Shown here: positions 15,001 through 21,572 of the stretch, piece after piece
Layout: every line of letters begins with the position of its first letter
Position numbering within the stretch: the first letter of the stretch is position 1
IMG/VR virus record: IMGVR_UViG_3300035183_001479
Location: 1-21,959 of that record
DNA length: 21,959 nucleotides
Source of the DNA: a virus
Direction: 5' to 3' (one strand)
Position numbers and translations under genes: made by a program
Notes under the pieces: generated by a model
The model's database searches: none
What the model saw: only the letters and a program-made list of their open reading frames with translations
Told to the model about the DNA's origin: nothing

Positions 15001-17899
15001 ATCTGCTCAAAGTCTTTCTGGAGGAATGCAGGCCCTTTCTTTAAATTTTGCAAATACCACAAATGTGGCTTCTAGTTTTAATTCAACACTAAATGAAACC
15101 ACAACGGCTTCTGCTAATTTGGAAGATACCTTGGTAGGCCATTCTCTGGTACCGGCTCTTCTAGAACTTTCTGCTGTTTTGGTCTATGCCCACAGATCTA
15201 CCCTAGATTTGTCTTTAGGGATGCAGGCCCTTTCTTCAAATTTTGAAGGTGCAAGCCTTGAAGCTAAGAGTCTGACTTCAGCATTAAATGAAGCAGTTAC
15301 GTCATCTCTTGCTTTAGAAGATACCTTGGTAGGTCATTCTCTTGTGCCGGCTTTAGATAATTTAACTATCGCGCTGGATAACTCAAAGACGGCATTAACC
15401 CTTTATAATAATGCCATGGCCAATGCCGCAACAACTTCTTCTAAATTAGAAGCAGCTCTGGGTCCTGCCTTGGGGGTCAGTGAGGCGCCAACTTATACCT
15501 TCAGTGCAGCCCCAAAAGAAACTGTAGATCTTACCCTAAGATCCACTTCAAGACAAGTCGATCTTCTATCTTCTCAGGCAGTTAATACGGTTGATTTGCT
15601 AAATCAAAAGACTGAGGACGCTTCTAAAAGTATAAATCTTTTAAATTCAGCTACATCAAATTTAATAGATTTAACTGGGGATTTAGTCCTGGGAACTTCA
15701 GAGTACAATACCCAACTCGATGAGTTAAACACAAATCTCTCCAAGACACGGGAGCAACACCAAAAATATACCAGTGATTTAGATACCTTAAAGTCCCAAA
15801 TATCCCTTACACAAGATCAAATTTCATCAACACAAAAAGCCCTTGATTTTTATTCTAAGAGAATTTCAAGCCTAGAATCTCAAATACGAAATTTAACAGA
15901 TTTATATACCTCTGGTTCCATGAATGTGGTGGATTATCAGAGGAATTTAAGTAGATTAACCGATGAATTGAATGCCGCTAAGGCTTCTTATGATTTAAAT
16001 AACTCGAGTTTAGAGGACTTGAATAAGCAATTAGAAGATCTCACTTCTGCTTATGATGAGACTAAATCTAAGGTAGAATCTGTATCTTCTGAGATAGGCA
16101 ATTTAAGTGGTCAGATTGAGGATTTAAATAAGAAATATCAAGATAGTTCCAATTTAGTGAAAAGTCTAGGGCTTGTCACAAGGAGTCAATATCTTAAGGC
16201 GCAAGACAATCAAAGAAGGTCCCTGGAATTACTTTTAGATCTTTATGAGCGTGGTGAAATTTCATTAGGTCAGTATCAGGAGGCGGTAGACACTTTAAAT
16301 AAATCTTTAGAGGCATTAAAAGAAGAAACCGATGATCAGCAACGGGCCATAAGGGATGCGACAGAGACCCTATCAGCTTTAGGACTTACAACATCCAAGG
16401 ATGTATCTAAGGCTTACGATAATTTAATTTCAAGTCAGGAGGATCTTAAGGTAGCTTTAGATTCTGGGCTTATTACGTTAGACCAGTATAATGAAGGGTT
16501 ACAGATCTTACAAGAATCTTATGATGAAGTTGCAAAGTCTGTAGATGTGGTAGCAAGGAAACGTGAGGCGTCTATATCTTCTTTAAAAGAGGAATTAGGG
16601 CTTATAACTGCTGAGGATTTATCTAAAGCAGCATCTTCTTTGGCTGATAAGCAGGCGTTACTTTTGGATCTTTATAATGAAGGACAAATTACGCTTGCCC
16701 AGTATAACAATTCTATAAAGACCCTTCAAGACAGTTATAATGAGTTGGCATTATCTGTTTTTAAAGATAGCCATGAAGAGGAGAAGCGGGCGGTAGCTTC
16801 AGAATTGGGGCTTACGACAACTCAAGATTTAATAGAAGCTCAGGTAGAATATCAAAGGAAATTAGCGCTTGTTCAAGAGCTTTTACAAGCTGGAGAGATT
16901 ACGCAAATAGAATATAACAATGCGGTAGATGCGTTAAATGAGAGTTTGAATGATTTGTTCTTATCTATGAATCAGAGTGATAGACAACAAAGGAGATATG
17001 AAACTGCCCAGAAGCTAGGGATTACAACTCAAAGGGATTTACTCGAGGCCCAGGAGGAAATGAACCGAGAGATAGCTGATTTAGATGAGCTATTACGTCA
17101 GGGGGAGATTACTCAAGCTCAGCATGATGCAGGGGTTAAGCAACTAAGGGATTCTTATGAGGAATTAGTTCAAAGTACCAATGATGTAGCCCGAGCTTTT
17201 CAATCTGCCCAAGAAACTGCCCAAGCCCTTGGGATTGTAACGGCTGATGAATTATCTCAGGCGACGGCCGATGCTGCGGATAAACTTGGGGATTTAAATC
17301 TGTTATTGGTGTCTGGTCAAATTACCCAGGCTCAATATGAGATGGGGGTGCAAAGTTTAAGTAATTCCCTTACGGACCTTTATAATAATACCGCAGGGGT
17401 CGTAGTTTCAACCGATGAATTATCTTCTTCTTTAGATACCAGTAGCAGCTCTGTGGTTGAGATGTCCTCAGCCACCATAGAGTTAAATACCACTTTGGAT
17501 CAAACCAATGATTTGTTTGTGGAAGCAACTAGCAACTCCTTGATGTTAACTAAAGCTATAGCTGGTTTGGTGGAACAGGTTATAAATCTTGGTTTTTATG
17601 GGTCTCTTTTACCTGGGATGGGGAAGACTTTGGGTGGGACTTCCATACCTGGGAGGGCTTCTGGGGGTCCTGTGAGAAGTAATAGAGCTTATATTGTTGG
17701 GGAAGAAGGTCCTGAATTATTTATTCCAAAATCTGATGGGTATATAGTCCGTTCTGGAGCTGTAAAGACTGAGGTGTCCAATGAATCTATAAATATAAAT
17801 ATTTTTGCAGATGTGATAGATCAACAAGCCGTGGACCGATTTGTGGCTAAATTAGAGAGGAAATTAAAGAATCGAGCAAATTTAAGGGTGATTTCTTAA
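9080..17899 (+). CDS. Tape measure protein, very long and repeat-rich
   Basis: 2,939 residues. It spans the tail lumen, sets tail length and is probably released at infection. Residues 1-160 are serine/alanine-rich helices. Residues 176-425 match the TP901-1-type phage tail tape measure domain (FVEFQDALVNVRRNADLT...LANIASVAGQLGI...ATSKELIEMTERMGGTAAALGL...AALRDAGGGVEVSTTAMIQLM). Residues about 800-1580 hold 94- and 99-residue helical repeats (DLALKQAFSTEAAI...HDEGAMA). Residues 1630-1715 are a hydrophobic glycine-rich stretch, a candidate membrane-inserting segment. Residues 1975-2095 hold a 65-residue repeat with EDTLVGHSLVPAL. Residues 2230-2360 are coiled coil, and 2363-2775 hold six 70-72-residue repeats. 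The end (RASGGPV at 2859, then YIVGEEGPELFIP) is a classic tape measure C-terminus. At about 0.15 nm per residue the tail would be near 440 nm. No lytic enzyme domain is recognised. Confidence 0.95.
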   Translation: MPTSSTSHVLVLKVDASSAVQGFSAFQSQYEKVLNDSVALTSKATALMTQAWNSFSNSFNSVANNINQAASSAQKSVSSISLAFSDSSKTVDSMSSSLNKLVTGFNEVGKAAEKLSDSTKEVNTQVGETQTNLFGLSRPFISITGLARALSSVLTFELAFYGLQAVKDALKDTVKLFVEFQDALVNVRRNADLTAEQTLVVAKALDNLSKEIPMSAVQLANIASVAGQLGIQGVENILTFTESIAKISVALDLSEEQTAVSMARMLNLFSLGTDKVMELGNVFNELARQSTATSKELIEMTERMGGTAAALGLTAGETVALAAALRDAGGGVEVSTTAMIQLMTKLISKIGDVAIAFDLNATELALAMKTQPIQAIKLVLDKANELAKAQGPSALTSALSQLGLEGVRVEETFIKLVSQSEKLDFFLKEQAQAIAENNSVNKEFAIVNENLSKKYELLKNEMQSFARTIGAEASPVISKAMEYLTNGFEALNVAAEFWFGKKSEDVFAPLTSSVDDLNKVQAEIAEIQKKIKDLNNEFRSKQEAQVYWNTYFPESFENIPGTIESYKNALRELNERLFDLKQKERELTQALKDKANATNEVLKLDAQSLADASNLNKAYLALVRYVDQYNKKIQELRSHPEVYEITTQAVSTLVGDYQKLLSITVLNVDQAKNLSGTADDLNQILSSLDVKITDINAALNNEAVRKAALALRNEDLLKTYNALSSSVNDYIKASKDELKSEAQNDAIRNRVKEMLGILKSLYDTGAISLNKYTSEQKRLEDALKNLEGIKSKDKTLTEQLLDITRKYNIVTGADAVEALKKYQEALELASRLRDQNVVSQESLNKITSQGARELAELALKGSEEVELLIRQALAVSSNTEALKAFNDALINLKIENLSKAFGIILYASVDKAIEDYNKNLARAAELLKSGLITQNEYNQMLEQGAGVISDLALKQAFSTEAAIRDAQAHDEGAMAWKRYISEVDSYRVSQQQAIDLAKTYGIVLEAEVTKALDQYQSQLKQAEIAVSKGTISLEEYNKIVGAASSVLADLALKQAFSTEAAIRDAQAHDEGAMAWKRYISEVDSYRVSQQQAIDLAKTYGIVLEAEVTKALDQYQSQLKQAEIAVSKGTISLEEYNRIVGAASSVLADLALKHSFVTGEALKEAQAHDEGAMALRRYMSAALESKRLQDEAIDLAKKYGVVTSDLLNKALSNYSDVEARANMLREKGVLSYEEYNKIVRSAADEVADLALKQAFGTEAAIKEAQAHDEGTLALKRYYGSYDNLVKTKEKHRAREKTDTEQLIELTKKYEIVTGADAVEALKKYQKALTLSDTLLSKNILSQEEANKVAEAGARELAELAEKGSSNIEALITNALAVSSNTSALEAFNKALQNLKIEKLKDAFDVTFSSEVNKAIEDYNKNLSRASELLKSGAITQNEYNQVVDQGASKISDLALKQAFSTEAAIRDAQAHDEGTMALERYIASITKLALHQKEAEELASAYGVVLESQVIKALKEYEELSARASLLLQEGIISQDVYNKIITEAADNVSNLALKQAFGSEEAIKAALAHDEGAMALKRLNSATTDLTSTLEKLPGTFASVRASVQNQIDGINELIYVLKTGKIGFLEFGASIIQLGSSLLQSSGLLDLFGSKVGRVVSDVSSITSGVIGAGAAFTRFISGDIVGGVIQGVSAIGDLVKGFGDFFSGLFGGTSEGKKEWEKLQDAVRSLSPDLQESVRLMSPVRDEVRAMGSDFEKYLGSLTFDDLLGGIDAVGTRINSLPPVMDRVAEAISKLTGVSMKKAREDVIFLTGAIEEQGGSITDLISAYSDWISEAEDVSKATAKLQIAQTMLARSVHLTQEQFNELFQTMTQANEVEAAMDDLATAFDIFSDGVLDSEKELDKLTQIIDNLVARGTISTDMAAQLTEAFTALATGTQLTSDQLVTVKQLFDLLSSETEALDGSISTLGNTMRVVGGSAQSLSGGMQALSLNFANTTNVASSFNSTLNETTTASANLEDTLVGHSLVPALLELSAVLVYAHRSTLDLSLGMQALSSNFEGASLEAKSLTSALNEAVTSSLALEDTLVGHSLVPALDNLTIALDNSKTALTLYNNAMANAATTSSKLEAALGPALGVSEAPTYTFSAAPKETVDLTLRSTSRQVDLLSSQAVNTVDLLNQKTEDASKSINLLNSATSNLIDLTGDLVLGTSEYNTQLDELNTNLSKTREQHQKYTSDLDTLKSQISLTQDQISSTQKALDFYSKRISSLESQIRNLTDLYTSGSMNVVDYQRNLSRLTDELNAAKASYDLNNSSLEDLNKQLEDLTSAYDETKSKVESVSSEIGNLSGQIEDLNKKYQDSSNLVKSLGLVTRSQYLKAQDNQRRSLELLLDLYERGEISLGQYQEAVDTLNKSLEALKEETDDQQRAIRDATETLSALGLTTSKDVSKAYDNLISSQEDLKVALDSGLITLDQYNEGLQILQESYDEVAKSVDVVARKREASISSLKEELGLITAEDLSKAASSLADKQALLLDLYNEGQITLAQYNNSIKTLQDSYNELALSVFKDSHEEEKRAVASELGLTTTQDLIEAQVEYQRKLALVQELLQAGEITQIEYNNAVDALNESLNDLFLSMNQSDRQQRRYETAQKLGITTQRDLLEAQEEMNREIADLDELLRQGEITQAQHDAGVKQLRDSYEELVQSTNDVARAFQSAQETAQALGIVTADELSQATADAADKLGDLNLLLVSGQITQAQYEMGVQSLSNSLTDLYNNTAGVVVSTDELSSSLDTSSSSVVEMSSATIELNTTLDQTNDLFVEATSNSLMLTKAIAGLVEQVINLGFYGSLLPGMGKTLGGTSIPGRASGGPVRSNRAYIVGEEGPELFIPKSDGYIVRSGAVKTEVSNESININIFADVIDQQAVDRFVAKLERKLKNRANLRVIS
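11645..13829 (+). repeat. 94/99-residue helical repeat array in the tape measure gene
   Basis: Units open with (D/E/N)LA(L/E)K: at 11645 (diverged, 94 residues), 11927, 12224, 12521, 12818, 13148 (diverged, 94 residues), 13430 and 13727. The spacing is 297 bases between true neighbours and 282 after each diverged unit. The diverged units and the segments before them (TEQLLDITRKYNIVTGADAV near 11470 and TEQLIELTKKYEIVTGADAV near 12968) recur at a 1,503-base (501-residue) distance, so larger blocks were also duplicated. All periods are multiples of three. Confidence 0.88.
11927..12520 (+). repeat. Nearly identical 297-bp tandem duplication in the tape measure gene
   Basis: Bases 11927-12223 and 12224-12520 are the same except A12192 versus G12489, which changes a lysine to arginine (YNKIVG versus YNRIVG). 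Identity runs on about 17 bases into the third unit before it diverges. This encodes residues 950-1048 and 1049-1147. Such identity next to diverged relatives points to a recent in-frame tandem duplication. Confidence 0.92.
15122..15357 (+). repeat. 65-residue repeat with EDTLVGHSLVPAL in the tape measure gene
   Basis: GAAGATACCTTGGTAGG occurs at 15122 and again at 15317, 195 bases apart. Each copy continues with a near-identical stretch encoding EDTLVGHSLVPAL. Each is preceded by GMQALS(L/S)NF and LNE(T/A)(T/V)T, so a whole 65-residue segment has been duplicated and then diverged. Confidence 0.75.
16166..17400 (+). repeat. Six 70-72-residue repeats near the tape measure C-terminus
   Basis: Units begin LG(L/I)xT at 16166, 16379, 16595, 16805, 17015 and 17228. 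The consensus is LGLTTxxDLxxAxxxxxxxL, then LxxGEITxxQYNxxVxxLxxSYxEL. The DNA copies are clearly diverged. The same 'G-I-V...A...G-x-I-(T/S)-x-x-(Q/E)-Y' pattern is found in the 99-residue repeats, so both arrays probably derive from one ancestral helical hairpin. Confidence 0.8.
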
Positions 17900-17902
17900 A
17901 AA

Positions 17903-19078
17903 ATGATCGGAGGGAAGACTTTATTTTTATATGACAATTGGTTAGCCCCTTTACCTGGGTCTGTGAGTTCCAGGTTCGAATTAACTTCAAATTTTACCCC
18001 GACCTTGTCTGTTTCTTCACAAGCAAATGGTTTTGTAGGGGGGGCCAGGAAGAGTGGGGTGGGTAGTGCTACCTTAGAGATTAATGCGCCTGCCTTTAGT
18101 GGGTTAACGAATCTTTACTATACGGTAGAGATAGATTCTGTGAGTGGGGGTACTGAAGTTGGGCAAGCTACTTTCAGGTGGAAAGATGGGAGTTCTCCTA
18201 ATTGGAACGCAACGGCAGTGCTTACCAGTAGTTCTTTTATAATGCTAAATAATAATGTTCAGATTAAATTTACAGGCGGTAGTGGGGCTGATTTTGCAGT
18301 ATCTGATAAGTGGGAGTGGCCGGCTTTTGCGGTTTATGGGCCTACTAATCTTTATGATGGGGATCGGAATACGTTTTTTAGGACTGCAGTTCCTGGAAGT
18401 AGTTTGAGCCCAGAATGGATCAAGATAGATCTGGGGATTACCCCATCTCAGGGTCCGAATGCAGTTATTGTTATGGACCATAACTTTGGGACGACCACTA
18501 ATATTTATTTGGAAGGAAATTCTGTAGATGACTGGACATCTCCCCCGTTTAGTCTTCAGTTAGATTACTTTTCAGATGATGGGCACTTTGTTGAGTTTTT
18601 TAGTGCCCCTGCTTATAGATATTGGAGATTAAAGTTTTGGAATACAACTTCCAATTTTTGTGAAATAGGAACTGTTTTTTTAGGACGTAGTCTTCAACTT
18701 AGCTCGAATCCTGTATTTGGAATAACAAAGAGTTTTAGACATATCATGGAAGAACAGATAAGTCGAAGTAGAGTACCCTCTAGAAGGGTTTTGGGTAGAC
18801 AGAGAGAGATCAATATGACTTTTCAGAATCTTTCGGATAGTGATGTAAAATCCCTTGAAACTCTTTGGATTTACAGTGAAGACATCACAGGAGCTAATGT
18901 AAAACCCTTTTTTGTAACGTTATTTAGTCAGGAAATAGCTCCTGGTAGTACAGTTCCTGGGGGTTATCAAACTTATATGGTGTATCCTTCCTTGGATGGA
19001 TTTGAGCGATCTATGGATTTTTACGATATAAATAGAGTAAATTTAACGCTTTTAGAAGTAGTAAAAAGTCGTGTTTAA
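17903..19078 (+). CDS. Distal-tail-type protein with carbohydrate-binding-like beta domains
   Basis: 391 residues, ATG 3 bases after the tape measure stop. Residues 68-142 (LYYTVEIDSVSGGTEVGQATFRWKDGSSPNWNA...VQIKFTGGSGADFAVSDKWEW) form a beta module seen in several phage virion proteins. Residues 146-262 (PTNLYDGDRNTFFRTA...EWIKIDLG...NAVIVMDHNFGTTTNIYLEGN...YRYWRLKFWN) have the layout of a discoidin/galactose-binding-like domain. The remaining 130 residues (RRVLGRQREINMTFQNLSDSDVKSLETLW) resemble the belt region of such tail proteins. As the first gene after the tape measure it should lie at the tube's distal end, joining tube and hub. Whether the beta domains bind sugars is inference. Confidence 0.65.
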   Translation: MIGGKTLFLYDNWLAPLPGSVSSRFELTSNFTPTLSVSSQANGFVGGARKSGVGSATLEINAPAFSGLTNLYYTVEIDSVSGGTEVGQATFRWKDGSSPNWNATAVLTSSSFIMLNNNVQIKFTGGSGADFAVSDKWEWPAFAVYGPTNLYDGDRNTFFRTAVPGSSLSPEWIKIDLGITPSQGPNAVIVMDHNFGTTTNIYLEGNSVDDWTSPPFSLQLDYFSDDGHFVEFFSAPAYRYWRLKFWNTTSNFCEIGTVFLGRSLQLSSNPVFGITKSFRHIMEEQISRSRVPSRRVLGRQREINMTFQNLSDSDVKSLETLWIYSEDITGANVKPFFVTLFSQEIAPGSTVPGGYQTYMVYPSLDGFERSMDFYDINRVNLTLLEVVKSRV

Positions 19079-19088
19079 TCTCTAGATT

Positions 19089-19604
19089 ATGTTTCCGCGA
19101 TCCAAGGATTTTATAGATTTAGCAAACAAGAAGGTTCCTCCTTCTGTTTTGGTTTATATAGTCACTGCCACGGGAATTAGGGTTTACGGGTATAGATATC
19201 CTTCAGATAAGGACATAGGTAATATTAAGAGTGTAAGACTTTATGATGGATCTATAAAATTTGATGGAACCAATTTTTATGGGTTTGGAACTGAAAATAT
19301 TTTAGAAAGAGATGGAGAGGTTTTATCTATAGGAATTTGGACAGAGAATTTAGTGCCTGAAACTGGACAATTATTATCTTCACTAAGGCAAACAGAGTTG
19401 AGTAGTACTACCATTGTTTTGAACAATGCAGATAGGAGTATTTCAAAGATTCTTTCAAAAGATCCCTGGTTAGGAGCTGAGGTCATTATTAAGGTAGGGT
19501 TTAAAGATTTGGCAAATGCGGATTATATAACCAGGGCTAGAGGTTTAATAGATCAAATTACCCTTAGAAGTACTGAAGTTCAATTGCGGGTAGTTGGCAT
19601 TTAG
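19089..19604 (+). CDS. Tail hub protein, N-terminal part
   Basis: 171 residues from ATG 19089 to TAG 19602-19604. It starts with short helices (FPRSKDFIDLANKKVPPSVLVYIVTATGIRVYGYR), then a beta-rich domain (SVRLYDGSIKFDGT..., TTIVLNNADRSIS, WLGAEVIIKVGFKDL...YITRARGLIDQITLRSTEVQLRVVGI). The style 'L-x-N-x-D-x-x-(L/I)-S...G-x-x-V-x-(I/V)-x-x-G...x-G-x-I-x-x-I' is that of the first domain of phage tail hub proteins, which sit below the distal tail protein. The protein stops where related hubs usually continue. The next gene starts one base after this stop (TAG T ATG) in another frame, so the two probably act together. Confidence 0.55.
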   Translation: MFPRSKDFIDLANKKVPPSVLVYIVTATGIRVYGYRYPSDKDIGNIKSVRLYDGSIKFDGTNFYGFGTENILERDGEVLSIGIWTENLVPETGQLLSSLRQTELSSTTIVLNNADRSISKILSKDPWLGAEVIIKVGFKDLANADYITRARGLIDQITLRSTEVQLRVVGI

Positions 19605-19605
19605 T

Positions 19606-20814
19606 ATGGGATTAAAAATCTATGATTTATATATACTTAGAAAATCTTTTTATTATCCTAGGGCGCAAAATACCTTTGATCCCTTACCAATAGTTTATGG
19701 GGATATGAGTCTAAGGGGGAAGGGGGGTTTATGGAAATGTCCTTATATAGATACCACCAATTTCATTTATATGATTGCAGATCACTCTGTACTATCTACT
19801 GCAAATGGGAATGTTTTTATTGTTTATAAAGATGGGGTACAGGTTACTTCTGGTTATACTATTACTTCATCTGGAAGTGATGCGATAGCTGGAGGATCTG
19901 GGAAGACCATTTCTTATATTCAGTTTAGTACAGATCAGGGTTTATCTGAAATAACTGTTAGGTGTAAAGGAAAGAATTCCGGAGCCACATTGATCGAGAA
20001 TCCTATATCTATCTTGGAGGATTTTCTTTACACCGTAGGATATACCGTTTCTGATATAGATACCTCTAGATTGGAGAGAGCAAGAACTGTAGCTTCGGAT
20101 CTTGGATATAAAGCGGCTGGGGTAATAAATAAAGATGCCTCTGTAAGTTCTTGGTTAAACGAAATTTTGCTATGTTTTCTTGGAGATTTTTGGGTAAATC
20201 AAGAAGGTAAGATTGTAATAACTCTGGATGTTCCTGGGGAAAGCAAATATAACATAGCTGGGGTGATATCTGAGAGATATCTTTCTCCTGATGTAGAAGC
20301 CTATCAGGATTTAAGTAATTTATGTAATCAGGTAGATATAGATTACTCTTATAATTTTTCTCAAGATAAATTCGAGGATAATGATCCTGGGGATACAGGT
20401 AAGGATATTTTAAGTCAGAATTCTTTTGGGATTTATAAAAGGAAGTTTCAATTTAAGTGGATAAGATCTAGTACTGTAATCAATACCGTTAAGAACCGTA
20501 TTATTACTAGGTTTTCTAATCCTGTATGGATCGTAACTTGTAGCGAGAATTCTTTAAGAAATGTACATGTAGAGAGGGGGGATTGGGTATTATTTAGTTG
20601 GGATGGATTGATGGATAAGGAGCAGTTACCCTTAGTAAATCAAATATTTAGAGTTATGGAGGTTTCTCCAGATTTGGATAATAGTTCAGTTAAATTTACT
20701 TTAATAGATGAAGGGGTTTACTGGACAAGATCCGACAGATTTTTTGATGGGAGCTTCACCTATAATGGATCGATACTTTATGGTGGAGAGCGTGAAAGGA
20801 GGGCTTTGTATTAA
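19606..20814 (+). CDS. Tail hub protein, central and C-terminal part
   Basis: 402 residues from ATG 19606; a TTG at 19594 in the same frame is a less likely start and an in-frame TAG at 19591 blocks anything further upstream. The opening (YPRAQNTFDPLPIVYGDM) matches the 'Y-P-x-A...G-x-x-x-P-I-x-Y-G' joint common within tail hub proteins. Then come a beta domain (VFIVYKDGVQVTSGYTIT), a helical stretch (NPISILEDFLYTVGY...ASDLGYKAAGVINKDASVSSWLNEILLCFLGDFWVNQEGKIVI) and a C-terminal beta part (VERGDWVLFSWDGL...FRVMEVSPDLDNSSVKFTLIDE). These are typical of hub proteins that close the tail tube, so the role is tail tip assembly and probably cell-wall engagement. It abuts the next gene (stop TAA then ATG). 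Confidence 0.6.
   Translation: MGLKIYDLYILRKSFYYPRAQNTFDPLPIVYGDMSLRGKGGLWKCPYIDTTNFIYMIADHSVLSTANGNVFIVYKDGVQVTSGYTITSSGSDAIAGGSGKTISYIQFSTDQGLSEITVRCKGKNSGATLIENPISILEDFLYTVGYTVSDIDTSRLERARTVASDLGYKAAGVINKDASVSSWLNEILLCFLGDFWVNQEGKIVITLDVPGESKYNIAGVISERYLSPDVEAYQDLSNLCNQVDIDYSYNFSQDKFEDNDPGDTGKDILSQNSFGIYKRKFQFKWIRSSTVINTVKNRIITRFSNPVWIVTCSENSLRNVHVERGDWVLFSWDGLMDKEQLPLVNQIFRVMEVSPDLDNSSVKFTLIDEGVYWTRSDRFFDGSFTYNGSILYGGERERRALY
20795..20803 (+). promoter_or_regulatory. Strong ribosome binding site AAAGGAGGG for the C1q-like gene
   Basis: AAAGGAGGG lies within the last codons of the hub gene, 11 bases before ATG 20815. This is the best Shine-Dalgarno match in the window and is unusual for a region where most starts have none. 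It may raise output of the receptor-binding candidate relative to the hub. The spacing is slightly long. Confidence 0.55.
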
Positions 20815-21405
20815 ATGCCAGCGCCTAGTTGGATTCAATATTCTGAGGAAGTTGTAGCGGAGGGTCATCCTACCAAAGCTGATGTAGCCAATCGACCTGC
20901 TAAAACCATATGGACCAATTTCACCCAACAACATGATATAAATGGGCTTCACTTACTAAATTGGACGTTACCTTGTGTTTTTGTAAAAAGTTCTGTGAAT
21001 CAAAGTATTGCGAATGGTGTAAATACTACTTTAAGTTTCGATCTTGAAGACTACGATACTGACAATTTACATAGTACGACCACTAACAATTCAAGAATAA
21101 CCATAAGTCGTGCAGGGCTTTGGCTTTTTTTTGCAACGGTTGTTTTTGCAAGTAATAGTACAGGATTTCGTACCGTATATTTAGGTATAAATGGTGGAGG
21201 TTCTATAGGGGTAACTAGAGTTACAGTAAATGCAGTGAGTGGGATTGAAACTTATGTATGTGCTGCGGGTATGAAGAATCTTAGTGTGAATGATTATGTA
21301 GAAGTTATAGTTTCTCAAAATAGCGGGGCTGCTTTGAATGTACTATCAGGATTAGCCGGTATTAATACCCATTTTGGTGCGATATATATCGGTCGGAATA
21401 ACTAA
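20815..21405 (+). CDS. Receptor-binding / fibre-tip candidate with C1q-like domain
   Basis: 196 residues, ATG directly after the hub stop. The N-terminus (EEVVAEGHPTKADVANRPAKTIWTNFTQQHD) is the 'G-H-P-x-x-x-D-V-x-N-R-P' attachment segment seen in phage tip proteins. Residues 52-196 match the C1q/TNF-like jelly roll found in phage head and tail fibres: VFVKSSVNQSIANGVNTTLSFD, YDTDNLH, NNSRITISRAGLWLFFATVVFASNSTGFRTVYLGING, LSVNDYVEVIVSQNSGAALNVLSG, FGAIYIG. Such domains are usually trimeric and sit at fibre ends, so cell-surface binding is likely. Which receptor cannot be told. The gene closes the tail-tip block, has a strong ribosome binding site and is followed by array D. Confidence 0.72.
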   Translation: MPAPSWIQYSEEVVAEGHPTKADVANRPAKTIWTNFTQQHDINGLHLLNWTLPCVFVKSSVNQSIANGVNTTLSFDLEDYDTDNLHSTTTNNSRITISRAGLWLFFATVVFASNSTGFRTVYLGINGGGSIGVTRVTVNAVSGIETYVCAAGMKNLSVNDYVEVIVSQNSGAALNVLSGLAGINTHFGAIYIGRNN

Positions 21406-21406
21406 T

Positions 21407-21565
21407 GGCGAATAATCTGGCGAATAGCGAATAGCGAATATAGATCAGCGAATGGCGAATGGCGAATAGAAAAATACCATTCGCTATTCGCTATTCGCTA
21501 TTCGCCAATAGATTCGCTATTCGCTATTCGCTATTCGCCAATAGATTCGCCATTTGCCATTCGCT
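21407..21565 (+). repeat. Heptamer inverted-repeat array D, after the C1q-like gene
   Basis: This fills the 167-base gap 21406-21572, starting immediately after the stop codon. The left half is GCGAAT heptamers with the block ATAGATCAGCGAATGGCGAAT, the loop is AGAAAAATACC (21468-21478), and the right half has longer runs of ATTCGC heptamers with two ATTCGCCAATAGATTCGC spacers. The loop orientation is as in A and C. One forward frame stays open from an ATG at 21459 through the array into the next gene, adding 38 heptamer-derived residues; that extension is probably not translated. Confidence 0.9.
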
Positions 21566-21572
21566 TAGAAAT

